64,000 bases of DNA from Mixta hanseatica. Its GTDB lineage: Bacteria > Pseudomonadota > Gammaproteobacteria > Enterobacterales > Enterobacteriaceae. The stretch is from positions 620,001 through 684,000 of the forward strand of contig NZ_CP082904.1 in the NCBI RefSeq assembly GCF_023517775.1, given 5' to 3'. The notes under the pieces were generated by a model. That model did no database searches and had not been told where the DNA came from. It saw only the letters and a list, made by a program, of their open reading frames with translations. The translations under genes and the position numbers were made by a program. Shown here in pieces: positions 51,797 to 60,564 of the stretch (position 1 is its first letter; the number at the start of each line of letters is the position of its first letter).

Positions 51797-52807
51797 ATGT
51801 TGGGTTTTAATCAGGACGAGTACCTGACCAGTGCTCGTGAGATCATCGCTGCGCGTAAAATCGCCGAACAGGTAGCGGAAAATATTCATCAGGCCGGTTA
51901 CAGCAATCTATTTTTTGCCTCGGTAGGCGGCTCGCTGGCACCTATGATGGCAATAAATGAGTTCGCGAAAGAGTGTACTTCGCTGCCGGTTTATACCGAA
52001 CAGGCCGCAGAATTAATTAATAAGGGCAACAAAAAATTAAATAAAGATTCGGTGGTGATTACGCTTTCTAAATCGGGCGATACCAAAGAATCGGTGGCGA
52101 TTGCGCAATGGTGTAAGGCGCAGGGTATTCGCGTTGTCGCCATTACTAAAAATGAAGATTCGCCGCTGGCCAGCAATGCCAGCTGGCATATTCCGATGCG
52201 CCATAAAAATGGTGTGGAATATGAATATATGCTGCTGTACTGGCTGTTCTTCCGTCTGGTGGCGTTGAATGGCGAATTTGCCGATTATGACCGTTTCGCC
52301 AGCCAGCTGGAGCTGTTACCGGAGAATCTGCTGCAGGCCAAGCGTGATTTCGATCCGCGTGCCGATGAGATTGCCCGTCACTATCATGACCGTGACTATA
52401 TGATGTGGATCGGCGGCGCGGAGATGTGGGGCGAAGTCTATCTTTTCTCGATGTGTATCCTGGAAGAGATGCAGTGGAAGCGCACCAAATCGGTCAGTTC
52501 GGCGGAGTTTTTCCACGGCACGCTGGAACTGCTGGAGAAAGAGGTGCCGCTGTTCCTGGTGAAAGGCGAGGGCAAATGTCGAACGCTGGACGATCGGGTT
52601 GAGGCGTTTGCCCGTAAGATCAGCGACCATGTGGTGGTGATCGATCCGCGTGATTATCGCCTGACCGGGATAGATGATGCCTTCCGCTGGATTGTCGCCC
52701 CCTGCGTAGCCTCAACGCTGCTGGTGGATCGTCTGGCGGCGCATTTCGAGCACTATACCGGCCACGATCTCAACATCCGCCGCTATTACCGCCAGTTTGA
52801 TTATTAA
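51797..52807 (+). CDS. gfrF: SIS-domain fructoselysine-6-phosphate deglycase (GfrF/FrlB-like)
   Basis: A 336-residue two-domain SIS enzyme (FFASVGGSLAPMMAINEF, VITLSKSGDTKESVAIA, WIGGAEMWGEVYLFSMCILE, SSAEFFHGTLEL). It resembles FrlB/GfrF, which deglycate fructoselysine-6-phosphate. Last gene of the operon; AGGAG precedes the ATG. Two different SIS deglycases beside a mannose-type PTS are the hallmark of gfr operons; dga operons carry other enzymes. Confidence 0.86.
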   Translation: MLGFNQDEYLTSAREIIAARKIAEQVAENIHQAGYSNLFFASVGGSLAPMMAINEFAKECTSLPVYTEQAAELINKGNKKLNKDSVVITLSKSGDTKESVAIAQWCKAQGIRVVAITKNEDSPLASNASWHIPMRHKNGVEYEYMLLYWLFFRLVALNGEFADYDRFASQLELLPENLLQAKRDFDPRADEIARHYHDRDYMMWIGGAEMWGEVYLFSMCILEEMQWKRTKSVSSAEFFHGTLELLEKEVPLFLVKGEGKCRTLDDRVEAFARKISDHVVVIDPRDYRLTGIDDAFRWIVAPCVASTLLVDRLAAHFEHYTGHDLNIRRYYRQFDY

Positions 52808-52815
52808 TGCCCGCT

Positions 52816-52839
52816 GCCCTCTCCTGTACCGGAGAGGGC
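52816..52839 (+). terminator. Hairpin after the gfr-type operon
   Basis: GCCCTCTCC (52816-52824) pairs with GGAGAGGGC (52831-52839), 9 bases after the gfrF stop. The following T-run is weak (CTTCTGGTTT), so termination may be partial. Confidence 0.7.
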
Positions 52840-52909
52840 GGCTTCTGGTTTAACTTCGCCCGGTAAAAGGTGCATAATAGATGCATCTTTTTTTATGGGT
52901 GAAATAACC

Positions 52910-53677
52910 ATGTCTGACAGTAATAAAGCAGGGCACACTTTTCTGGCCAGCCTGGGCAAAACCCGGCTGCGTCCCGGCGGCGCTGAGGCGACCGAATGGC
53001 TGATTGCGCAGGCGGGGCTGAATGAACAAAGCCGGGTGCTGGAGATTGCCTGTAATATGGGCACGACGGCGATCGAGCTGGTTTCCCGTTTCGGCTGCCA
53101 TGTTCACGCTGTCGATATGGATAAGCAGGCGCTGAGCAAGGCGCGTGACAATGTCGCTGGCGCCGGACTTAGCGAGCGTATTCAGCTTAGCGAAGCCAAT
53201 GCGCACCATCTTCCTTTTCCTGATAACAGCTTTGACGTAGTGATTAATGAAGCCATGCTCACCATGTATGCGGATAAAGCGAAACAGCGTCTGGTACAGG
53301 AATATTATCGCGTATTAAAACCCGGCGGCTGCCTGTTAACGCACGATATTATGTTAACGCACGGGCCGCTGCCGGTTAGTGCGGATAGCCAGCTGCAGCA
53401 GGTAATAAAATCTAACGTTAGTCCAATGAGTAAAGCGCACTGGCAGCAGCTGTTTCGGCAGAGTGGCTTTAGCCAGGTACAAACCCATAACGGTAAAATG
53501 ACGCTGATGTCGCCACGCGGCATGATTAAAGACGAAGGCCTGTTAAGAACCGGGAAGATTATTTTTAACGGAATGAAAAATCGGGAAAATCGGCAGCGTT
53601 TTCTAAGTATGCTGCGCTATTTCCACGCTCAGCGAAAACATATGAATTATATTGTTTGCTGCTCACGTAAAAGTTGA
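52910..53677 (+). CDS. Class I SAM-dependent methyltransferase
   Basis: A 255-residue enzyme of the UbiE/Methyltransf_11 type. SAM-binding motif I is VLEIACNMGTTAIEL, followed by HAVDMDKQALSKA, ANAHHLPFPDNSFDVVIN and a YYRVLKPGGCLL motif. The start at 52910 (MSDSNKAG) has GGGTGAA upstream; ATG 52895 is an alternative. The substrate is unknown. It stands alone after the PTS operon. Confidence 0.88.
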   Translation: MSDSNKAGHTFLASLGKTRLRPGGAEATEWLIAQAGLNEQSRVLEIACNMGTTAIELVSRFGCHVHAVDMDKQALSKARDNVAGAGLSERIQLSEANAHHLPFPDNSFDVVINEAMLTMYADKAKQRLVQEYYRVLKPGGCLLTHDIMLTHGPLPVSADSQLQQVIKSNVSPMSKAHWQQLFRQSGFSQVQTHNGKMTLMSPRGMIKDEGLLRTGKIIFNGMKNRENRQRFLSMLRYFHAQRKHMNYIVCCSRKS

Positions 53678-53881
53678 GAAGCGGCGGGTGAGGCGCTCGC
53701 CCGCCGCAATTAAATAAGTGATTAATGCGGAAGGGTTATTAGCGGTCCTTGCCAGAGGGACTTGTTTGCTATAAATAAATTTTGGTATGTATCAAAAATA
53801 TAAAACTTCAATTCATAATTAGGGGTCGGGAACGTTATATTAAGCGTCTGGATTGTTGCGGGATTACAGGGGTAGCGTGAA
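53678..53881. other. AT-rich spacer before the toxin remnant
   Basis: About 200 bases, markedly AT-rich compared with the methyltransferase gene. No credible frame, repeat or promoter was identified. It marks the left border of a small accessory insertion. Confidence 0.5.
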
Positions 53882-54336
53882 ATGGATACCACAGAAGAAC
53901 TTAACGGAACGTATTTTTATAACGGGTTACCTAATCTAACTAACTATGAATTGATTTTCTGGATTTTGCTTGAGGAAACAGAAAACAGCTGGGTGTTAGT
54001 GATGTTTTTGGTGTTGCGGGCATAATCCCTGGTGACAATAGTATTGAAATACCTGGGAAACCGATCACGGCAACGCGTGGAACATCTCCTGCATCACTAT
54101 TTTTTCGCAAACATCTAAGCTATCAATTCAAAAGAAATGTCTTACCTACATTAACAAAGAAATCATTTACTATGCGAGGCTTGAAGATCAAATGGACTAA
54201 TAATTTGGGCGCATTTGTTGGACGTTCTGTCCCTGTCCTTGGCTGGGTTTTTTTAGTCACTGATATTACAATGATCACTCACAGAACCCTTCATTGTTAC
54301 AACTTGTTAGCAAGGCCAGAGGATAAAGTATGGTGA
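53882..54336 (+). pseudogene. 3' remnant of a secreted-toxin (polymorphic toxin tip) gene, frameshifted
   Basis: A short frame from ATG 53882 stops at 54023-54025, while another frame is open from 53974 to the stop at 54334-54336. Joined by a frameshift near 53970 they give a continuous protein end with blocks QLGVSDVFGVAGIIPG, TATRGTSPAS and GRSVPVLGWVFLVTDITMIT, ending RPEDKVW. The pattern (Gly/Ala repeat region, GRxxPxxGWxxLxxD hydrophobic hairpin, PEDKVW end) is what I recall from C-terminal tips of enterobacterial polymorphic toxins that pair with DUF1493 genes. The stop overlaps the next start. Confidence 0.65.
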
Positions 54337-54650
54337 ACAACACGTTGGAAAAAGATGTCCGCCAGTTTATTGAAAAAAAATTGCCGGTGGTAACAACGTT
54401 GCTTTTGAAAAAGGTTGTTATCGATGAAGATGAGCCATTACAGAGCCTGCATGAATGGGACGATGTTGTCGATATGACAGAGGCTTATTTTCAACATTTT
54501 AATGTAAGCCCAGAAAATTTTTCACTGCGAAACTACTATCCTTGGGAAATCTCGTTTTTTAAGCGCAAAAATCAAAATTTGGATAAATCCGCCCTCACCA
54601 TACGTATGTTTATTGAATCAGCCAAAGCGGGCCGCTGGTTGTACGATTAG
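54330..54650 (+). CDS. DUF1493-like protein, probable partner of the toxin remnant
   Basis: A 106-residue cytoplasmic acidic protein (VRQFIEKKLP, SLHEWDDVVDMTEAYFQHFN, RNYYPWEISFF, SALTIRMFIESAKAGRWLYD). The pattern matches DUF1493, an acyl-carrier-like helical family often encoded after polymorphic toxin tips and thought to be an immunity or partner protein. It starts inside the stop of the pseudogene and follows GAGGATAAAGT. It appears intact although its partner is broken. Confidence 0.75.
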   Translation: MVNNTLEKDVRQFIEKKLPVVTTLLLKKVVIDEDEPLQSLHEWDDVVDMTEAYFQHFNVSPENFSLRNYYPWEISFFKRKNQNLDKSALTIRMFIESAKAGRWLYD

Positions 54651-55016
54651 CTGAGCACGCAAGCGGAGCCTGTGCCTGTACGTCACGTTTTCTGATTTGA
54701 TGCTCGCCGATAGCCTGCCGCTGAGTAAACCGCCGCCCGGCATTGTTTTCCCGCCGGTTCCTGCCGCTGAGTAAACCGCCATCCGACATGATATCCCGCC
54801 CGCTCCTGCCGCTGAGTAACCAGCCGTGCAGGCCAGTCAGATCCTCTGGGTGCAAACGTTGTTCCGAACAGGCAACGCCGCCTGAAGCCGGAGCCTGGTC
54901 GACCTTTGACAACAAAGTTCACAATAAAAGTTGTGCCTGCTGGCGTAACCAGGGTTAATTTGTTGTCACTAAGAATAAGCGCCCGCAACAGCAGGGCAGG
55001 GAAATCAGGAGAAACT
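54651..55016. repeat. Three imperfect tandem repeats in an intergenic region
   Basis: The core CCTGCCGCTGAGTAA occurs at 54714, 54760 and 54805, so the period is 45-46 bases; the spacers between cores also share CCGCC and CCCGCC elements. The rest of the region to the RcnB-like start has no convincing frame; a minus-strand frame through the repeats has no ribosome site and looks like a shadow. Function unknown. Confidence 0.7.
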
Positions 55017-55538
55017 ATGCGTAACACCACTAAAATTTTATTTTCGGGCGCATTGATCGGCGCGCTGGCATTCACTTCTGTTGCCCAGGCGGAAGGCGAG
55101 CAGCAGGCTGCGCCGGCGGAAACCGTGCCGCAAACGCCAGCCCAGCAGAACCCAGCGCAGGGCGTGCCACAGACGCCGGCTCAGCAGGACCCAACGCAGA
55201 TGCAAACTCAGGGCGCGCCAGAATCAGCGGTGCCGCAGGACCCGACGCAAACCCGCCCGCAGGTTGACCCGGCGGCGCCAGATGCGGCTCAGCAGCAACC
55301 GAAAGAGCCGTATGAAGTGACCGAATTCTTTAGCGATGCGCAGCGCTACACGGTGGGCTCTCAGGTGCCGGAAAAATATCGGGCGAAGAGCTATGAAATT
55401 ACCGAATGGCAAAAACGTCACCTGCCTGCGCCGGATGCCGGCAGTCACTGGACCTATATGGGCGGCAACTATGTGCTGATTTCCAATGCCGACGGCAAAA
55501 TCATTAAAGCCAAATCAGGCGATATTTTCTTCCATTAA
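55017..55538 (+). CDS. RcnB-like periplasmic protein
   Basis: A 173-residue exported protein: signal peptide (residues 1-24, ending VAQAE), a long Pro/Gln/Thr-rich linker with repeats of PQTPAQQ(N/D)P (residues about 30-95), then a small C-terminal RcnB-like domain (YTVGSQVPEKYRAKSYEITE, WTYMGGNYVLISNADGKIIK). In E. coli RcnB helps nickel and cobalt balance. His residues are few, so metal binding here is open. The start follows AGGAG. A strong hairpin follows the stop. Confidence 0.8.
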   Translation: MRNTTKILFSGALIGALAFTSVAQAEGEQQAAPAETVPQTPAQQNPAQGVPQTPAQQDPTQMQTQGAPESAVPQDPTQTRPQVDPAAPDAAQQQPKEPYEVTEFFSDAQRYTVGSQVPEKYRAKSYEITEWQKRHLPAPDAGSHWTYMGGNYVLISNADGKIIKAKSGDIFFH

Positions 55539-55540
55539 TC

Positions 55541-55574
55541 GATTACCGGCCAGCAGCAATGCTGGCCAGTAATC
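55541..55574 (+). terminator. Terminator hairpin after the RcnB-like gene
   Basis: GATTACCGGCCAGCA (55541-55555), loop GCAA, TGCTGGCCAGTAATC (55560-55574): a 15-bp stem with one mismatch, 2 bases after the stop, then a short pyrimidine run and TTTT. Confidence 0.88.
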
Positions 55575-55633
55575 TCTCCTGTTTTAACCTTTAACAGAGA
55601 GCATCTTGTGTCGGGTCAGCTTTAACCGGTGAT

Positions 55634-56761
55634 TTAAGCCTGGCTAAAGCGTTCGGCGCGGAAGGTAGCGAGCATGGGGTGCGGCTCGCCACTGACGATC
55701 TCTTCCGCCAGCAGCTCACCGGCAATCAGCGCCAGCGTCGCGCCGGAGTGGGTAAAGGCGACAAAGCAGCCCGGTACCTTTTGCAGCTCGCCAAATACCG
55801 GATTGCCATCGCCCGGGATCGGCTTCAAACCTATTTTCCAGCCGCTGGCTCGCAGCGCCGGCTGACCGGCGATCAGTTTGCTGGCCTCATCCAGCAGCTC
55901 CTGTACCACCGGCTCCGGTATACGGTATTCGCCATCGCCAACAACAGAAATATGTTCTTCATACCAGTCATGATCCACCGCCAGCGTATTGCCCGGGTTA
56001 GGCCGCACGGCGGCGCGTGGCGTATTCATCACTACATCAATTGGCGTATCGACAGGGTCGGTGAGCACCAGCATCGAGACCGGCGAGCCGTTGGGGATAG
56101 TGACACCAAGCGGTGCAACCACATCCGGCGTTTGCGGCCCGCAGGCGACCAGCACGTTATCCGCCGCCAGCTCACCGGCGCGCGCGGTGCTGACGCCGCT
56201 GGCGCGTCCGTCGGCATCGGTTTTCACCGCGACCTTACCGGCATGCTCAATCAGCTTGCCGCCGCGCTGATGAAACTCTTCCATCAGCCAGCCGATCAGA
56301 TGCGGCAGGCTAACCCAGCCTTCGCCGGCATTGTAAATAGCACTGTCGGCCAGCGCCTGCGGCGCGATATTCAGCGTAAAATCCGCGATGTTTTTCGGGC
56401 TGACCAGCGCGGAATCATAGCCGTGCGCTTTTTCATAAGCGTGACGCGCCTGTGTGCCGCGATCGTCATCCGCCGCCCAGTACAGACCGCCGTCAAAGCG
56501 CAGCCAGGGCAGATCGGGATGGCGGGCAAACAGCGTACGGTAGCGATCGATACCCGTCATTCGCAGCATATGATATTCATGGGCGCGTTCGCCGGCGGAA
56601 TTGAGCCAGGAGAGCGAGCGTCCTGAGGCGCCGGAACCCAGCGCCGCTTCGGTAACCAGCGTCACCTGCGCGCCCTGGCGCAGCAAATGCACCGCGCTGG
56701 AGACGCCAATCGCGCCGCCGCCGATCACCACAACAGATTTCTGATTATTTTCCAGTGACAT
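55634..56761 (-). CDS. FAD-dependent oxidoreductase (DAO/DadA family)
   Basis: A 375-residue flavoenzyme with the N-terminal dinucleotide fold VVIGGGAIGVSSAVHLL and the family blocks ASGRSLSWLNSAGERAHE, NVLVACGPQTPDVVAPLG and FVAFTHSGATLALIAGELL. Such enzymes oxidise amino acids, secondary amines or Amadori/opine compounds. It is the last gene of the LacI-controlled unit and lies 41 bases after the Gfo/Idh gene. No signal peptide. The substrate is likely the compound brought in by the adjacent importer. Confidence 0.88.
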   Translation of the reverse strand: MSLENNQKSVVVIGGGAIGVSSAVHLLRQGAQVTLVTEAALGSGASGRSLSWLNSAGERAHEYHMLRMTGIDRYRTLFARHPDLPWLRFDGGLYWAADDDRGTQARHAYEKAHGYDSALVSPKNIADFTLNIAPQALADSAIYNAGEGWVSLPHLIGWLMEEFHQRGGKLIEHAGKVAVKTDADGRASGVSTARAGELAADNVLVACGPQTPDVVAPLGVTIPNGSPVSMLVLTDPVDTPIDVVMNTPRAAVRPNPGNTLAVDHDWYEEHISVVGDGEYRIPEPVVQELLDEASKLIAGQPALRASGWKIGLKPIPGDGNPVFGELQKVPGCFVAFTHSGATLALIAGELLAEEIVSGEPHPMLATFRAERFSQA

Positions 56762-56802
56762 AGCGTTAATCCTTATTCAGGTAAGAAAACAGGCTGTCCG
56801 TT

Positions 56803-57873
56803 TCAGGCGTTGCGGACGGCGTAACGGTTATGGAGATCTTCAATCAGGCGCAGCGTCGCCAGCGCATCAGCGGCTTCTACTGGCGATGGCGCGCCTTCCA
56901 GCAGCGCATTCGCCAGCAGACGATAAAAGGCGGGATAGTCGCCGCGCTCGGTCTTAATGATGCGATCCTGATGATCCTGAGTCAGCGTGCCCCAGCGGCT
57001 CGATTCTTCCTCTCCCCAGGCGGCATCAAGTGGCGTTATGCCCGCGGCCAGCGCCGGTTCCTGATTATCCAGGCCCCATTTGCTGAAGCCCGCCCGGCTG
57101 CCCAGCAGGTGAAAACGCGGCCCCTGACGCGCCGCCAGCCCGTTCATCCACAGGTGCGTGCGCACGCCGCTAACGTGCAGCAGCGAAACAAAACTATCTT
57201 CGTCGGCATCGGAAAGCGCAGGTTGCGTATGGCGCGTCAGTTCAGCGTAGCTGTCGGCGACCGGGCCAAAAAGCTGAAGCGCCTGATCGATCAGGTGACT
57301 GCCCAGATCCAGCAGCAGGCCGCCACCTTGCGCGATAGCGGCGTGGTCGCGCCAGTTGCCGAAGCCCTGCGGCCGCCACCATTCAAAACGTGATTCAAAG
57401 CTGCGAATATCGCCCAGCGCGCCCTGGCTCAGCAGTTTTTTTATCGTCAGGAAATCGCCATCCCAGCGGCGGTTTTGAAACACCGTCAGCAGCGTACCAG
57501 CAGCCTGAGCGGCGGCGATCAGCGCCTCGCCGTCCCGGCTGTGCGCAACAAAAGGCTTATCAATGACCAGATGCAGTCCGCGCGCGATGGCGGCCTCCGC
57601 CTGGGCGCGATGCCCCTGCGGCGGCGTGCCCAGCACCAGCAGATCCAGCTCGATATCACCCGCGTCTATCTGCTGTAACAGCTGATCCCAGCTCTCTACC
57701 AGGCGCGCCTGGGGGTAGCGTTGCCGGGCCTGCGCCTGGCGTTCAGCATCACCGGTAACGATCGCGTTCAGCGTAAAATGCGCATCGGCGGCGATCAGCG
57801 GCGCATGAAAGACCTGGCCGGAAATGCCGAACCCCACCACCGCCGTGCGGATTTTTCCTTGCAGCAGCGCCAT
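56803..57873 (-). CDS. Gfo/Idh/MocA-family NAD(P)-dependent oxidoreductase
   Basis: A 356-residue dehydrogenase: Rossmann fold TAVVGFGISGQVFHAPL, DLLVLGTPPQGH and the catalytic-lysine block LVIDKPFVAHS (EKP-like), then the C-terminal domain (GGGLLLDLGSHLIDQALQLF). Members oxidise sugars, inositols or opines. It touches the ABC ATPase stop by one base, so it is coupled. Confidence 0.9.
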   Translation of the reverse strand: MALLQGKIRTAVVGFGISGQVFHAPLIAADAHFTLNAIVTGDAERQAQARQRYPQARLVESWDQLLQQIDAGDIELDLLVLGTPPQGHRAQAEAAIARGLHLVIDKPFVAHSRDGEALIAAAQAAGTLLTVFQNRRWDGDFLTIKKLLSQGALGDIRSFESRFEWWRPQGFGNWRDHAAIAQGGGLLLDLGSHLIDQALQLFGPVADSYAELTRHTQPALSDADEDSFVSLLHVSGVRTHLWMNGLAARQGPRFHLLGSRAGFSKWGLDNQEPALAAGITPLDAAWGEEESSRWGTLTQDHQDRIIKTERGDYPAFYRLLANALLEGAPSPVEAADALATLRLIEDLHNRYAVRNA

Positions 57874-58646
57874 TACAGCACCTCCGATAAAAAGCGACGC
57901 AGACGCGCCGACTGCGGACGTTCGAAGATCGCTTCCGGCGTGCCGGTTTCTACGATCTCTCCTTCATCCATAAACACCACCTGATCGGCTACTTTGCGCG
58001 CAAAGCCCATTTCATGGGTGACCACCACCATGGTCATGCCGCGCTGGCACAGGTCTGCCATCAGGTTGAGCACCCCTTTCACCAGTTCTGGATCGAGCGC
58101 CGAAGTCGCCTCGTCAAACAACATCACTTCCGGGTCCATCGCCAGCGCACGGGCAATGGCGACGCGCTGCTGCTGACCGCCGGAAAGATCGCGCGGACGG
58201 TGATCGGCGCGCTGCGTTAATCCCACCTCATCCAGCCGCAGGCGGGCGATCGCCATCGCCTGCTGTTTCGGCAGCTTTTTGATTTTCCACGGTGCCAGCG
58301 CCACGTTTTGCAGCGCGGAGTGGTCGGGGAACAGGTTGAAATGCTGGAATACCATTCCGATGCGCAGGCGCAGCGCGTCCGGCTTATCCTTCAGTACCGA
58401 GCGGCCGGAGAGCAGTACATCGCCCGCTTTCGGCTCATGTAGCCGGTTGATGCCGCGCAGCAGCGTCGATTTACCGGAGCCGGACGGGCCGATAATGCAG
58501 GTGGTGGTGCCCGCCGGGATCTGTAGCGAGACATTGCGCAGCACCTCAATATCGCCATAGGCCAATGTCAAATTACGCAGCTCAAGGCTGGCGCCGTGAA
58601 AGGCCGCTTCCTGTTGGTGGTCGGCGGCTAAGGCATTATTCAGCAT
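57873..58646 (-). CDS. Polar amino-acid ABC transporter, ATP-binding subunit
   Basis: A 257-residue GlnQ-type ATPase: Walker [10 protein letters not shown], signature [15 protein letters not shown], Walker [15 protein letters not shown] and switch His [16 protein letters not shown] start it at ATG 58646 ([10 protein letters not shown]) after GGGAG; the longer frame from 58727 lies inside the permease gene. It powers import of a small amine or amino-acid derivative. Confidence 0.94.
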   Translation of the reverse strand: MLNNALAADHQQEAAFHGASLELRNLTLAYGDIEVLRNVSLQIPAGTTTCIIGPSGSGKSTLLRGINRLHEPKAGDVLLSGRSVLKDKPDALRLRIGMVFQHFNLFPDHSALQNVALAPWKIKKLPKQQAMAIARLRLDEVGLTQRADHRPRDLSGGQQQRVAIARALAMDPEVMLFDEATSALDPELVKGVLNLMADLCQRGMTMVVVTHEMGFARKVADQVVFMDEGEIVETGTPEAIFERPQSARLRRFLSEVL

Positions 58647-59466
58647 ACTGTTGCTCCCGATGGCGGGTGAGAGGGGCAGGGCGTTCAGCCGCCAGCGCTT
58701 TTCCGCTCTGCTGCTGCACTTCATCAACTTCTTTCAGGCCACTTTGCGGCGCACTGGCGCGGCGGCGGCCGTTGCGGTAGCGATCATCGATGACATTGAC
58801 CAGGTGGGTCATCGGCACGGTGATCACCAGATAGAACAGACCCGCCAGCATTAGCGGCGACAGGTTACCGGTGAGGACGGCGGCATCCTGACCCACGCGG
58901 AACAGCTCGCGCTGCCCCACCATCAGGCCCAGCAGGTAGACCAGCGAAGAGTCTTTAATAATGGAGATAAACTGGTTCACCACCGCAGGCAGCACGCGGC
59001 GGATGCCCTGCGGAATAATGATCAGCGCCATCGCCCGCGCGTAGCTCATGCCCAGCGCGCGGCACGCTTCCAGCTGGCCTTTTTCCACACTCTGAATGCC
59101 GGAGCGGAAAATCTCACCCATATAGGCACTGGCGATCAGGCTGAGGGCAAAAATACCAAGCGGATAGGGTGTAGGGCCAAACAGCTGATAGCTGAAGCGC
59201 GCCAGGCCCTGGCCGATCAGCAGGATGGTTAAGATCGACGGCAGGCCGCGAAACAGATCGGTATAGATACGCGACGGCAAGCGCAACCAGCGCGAAGGGG
59301 AGATCGCCATCAGCGCCAGCATCAGGCCGAAGGTGGTGCCCAACAGAGTGGCGGCAAGGGAGATGATCAACGTATTGATTAAACCCGTGCCCAGCAGCTG
59401 GGGAAAAACCGCCAGCATTGAGGGAAAATCAAAGAAGGTACGCGACAGAATCTCGAACAGGTCCAT
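58636..59466 (-). CDS. Polar amino-acid ABC transporter, permease subunit
   Basis: A HisM/GlnP-type permease of about 276 residues from ATG 59466 (MDLFEILS); a GTG 9 bases earlier is possible. Several membrane spans and the cytoplasmic EAA loop ([29 protein letters not shown]) are present. Only one permease gene exists, so it should work as a homodimer. Its C-terminal tail is long and basic, and it overlaps the ATPase start by 11 bases. Confidence 0.93.
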   Translation of the reverse strand: MDLFEILSRTFFDFPSMLAVFPQLLGTGLINTLIISLAATLLGTTFGLMLALMAISPSRWLRLPSRIYTDLFRGLPSILTILLIGQGLARFSYQLFGPTPYPLGIFALSLIASAYMGEIFRSGIQSVEKGQLEACRALGMSYARAMALIIIPQGIRRVLPAVVNQFISIIKDSSLVYLLGLMVGQRELFRVGQDAAVLTGNLSPLMLAGLFYLVITVPMTHLVNVIDDRYRNGRRRASAPQSGLKEVDEVQQQSGKALAAERPAPLTRHREQQYAE

Positions 59467-59487
59467 AGTAAGCACTCGCTTTTTTAG

Positions 59488-59512
59488 GGGCGGGGACGCA
59501 AGCGCCCCGCCC
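59488..59512 (-). other. Intercistronic hairpin after the binding-protein gene
   Basis: GGGCGGGG (59488-59495) pairs with CCCCGCCC (59505-59512). Placed between the binding-protein stop and the permease start, it probably protects the 5' message so that the binding protein is made in excess, as in many ABC operons. Confidence 0.65.
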
Positions 59513-59544
59513 GGTGGATCGGGCTATTCTCTGAGCAGGCGGTA

Positions 59545-60363
59545 TTACTGCGCGGCTGGCAGGTACTGTTTCGGCATCGGCGAACCCGGGAACCACTTCT
59601 CATAGAGGCGTTTCCAGGTGCCGTCCTGCATGGCCTCTTTGATGGCTTTATCCAGCGCGGCTTTTAGCTGCGGTTTCTGTTTAGCGATTGCGATGCCGGC
59701 AGGCGCATCAAAGGAGGGAATATCTGCCGCGTGAACCAGTTTAAAGCGGTCGGCATAGCTTTTAGCCGCCTCGTAGTCGAGGAAGACAGCATCCAGTGTG
59801 CCGTTATTCAGTGAGGAGATGGCGGCATTGTTATCAGGGAAGCGCACCAGATCGGTTTGTAGAAAATGCTTAGCCGCATAGCTTTCCTGCAGCGTGCCCT
59901 GCACCACGCCCATGCGCCGTTTCGCCAGCGTCTCGACGCCTTTTATGCCGGTATCGCTGCGCGTCAGCACCGACAGATAGCCGGCCAGGTAACCAGTGGT
60001 AAAATCTACGGTTTTGGCGCGTTCCGGCGTAATGCCGATCGCCGCCACGCCGGCGTCATACTGACCGTTAGCCACCGCCGGCAAAATGCCGGAGAAATCC
60101 TGACCGATAAAGTCGACCTGTTTCACGCCCAGGCGGTGGGCGACATTCGTAAAAAACTCAATATCGAAGCCGGTAAAATTGCCTGCGGCGTCGGTAAAGG
60201 TGTAGGGTTTTGCATCGCCCAGGCTGGCAACGCGCATATGACCCGGTTCGATCAGTCCATAGGGATTGTTGTCCGCCGCGCTGGCCGGGACAGAGAGAGT
60301 GACGATTGAAGCCGAGGCGATGAGCGCAACGGCCATTCTGAACAGGATGTTGTGCGATTTCAT
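59545..60363 (-). CDS. Polar amino-acid ABC transporter, periplasmic binding protein
   Basis: A 272-residue type II binding protein with a signal peptide ([20 protein letters not shown]) and the SBP_bac_3 pattern ([27 protein letters not shown], only partly quoted motifs: [34 protein letters not shown]). First gene of the minus-strand operon; its promoter region carries two LacI-type operators. Confidence 0.93.
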   Translation of the reverse strand: MKSHNILFRMAVALIASASIVTLSVPASAADNNPYGLIEPGHMRVASLGDAKPYTFTDAAGNFTGFDIEFFTNVAHRLGVKQVDFIGQDFSGILPAVANGQYDAGVAAIGITPERAKTVDFTTGYLAGYLSVLTRSDTGIKGVETLAKRRMGVVQGTLQESYAAKHFLQTDLVRFPDNNAAISSLNNGTLDAVFLDYEAAKSYADRFKLVHAADIPSFDAPAGIAIAKQKPQLKAALDKAIKEAMQDGTWKRLYEKWFPGSPMPKQYLPAAQ

Positions 60364-60426
60364 AAGCAGTCCGTTTTTGTTGTCTAAACATCAACGACTA
60401 TTGAAACCGGGGACGATTAATTAGTA

Positions 60427-60440
60427 TGAGTCCGGTCTCA
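60427..60440. promoter_or_regulatory. Operator 1 (imperfect palindrome)
   Basis: TGAGTCCGGTCTCA, a near-perfect copy of operator 2 (one base off symmetry). It has the central CG typical of LacI/GalR operators and lies in the divergent region between the binding-protein gene and the LacI gene. Confidence 0.75.
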
Positions 60441-60472
60441 ATGCAGGTGCTGATAAGGGATAAGTCCGCTTG

Positions 60473-60486
60473 TGAGACCGGTCTCA
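60473..60486. promoter_or_regulatory. Operator 2 (perfect palindrome)
   Basis: TGAGACCGGTCTCA is a perfect 14-bp palindrome with central CG, centred 46 bases from operator 1. Two matching sites suggest cooperative or looping repression by the adjacent LacI-type regulator of both itself and the importer operon. Confidence 0.85.
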
Positions 60487-60564
60487 AATCAGTTACAGTG
60501 ATATTAAGCACAGCCTTTCAGAGCCGTCAATGATCGATCCTTCAACCTGTGATTCGAATTAATT

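Noticed and set aside
55679..56626. Plus-strand frame of 315 codons opposite the FAD oxidoreductase
   Set aside because: High-GC shadow; His/Arg/Gln-rich translation without domains, no start signals.
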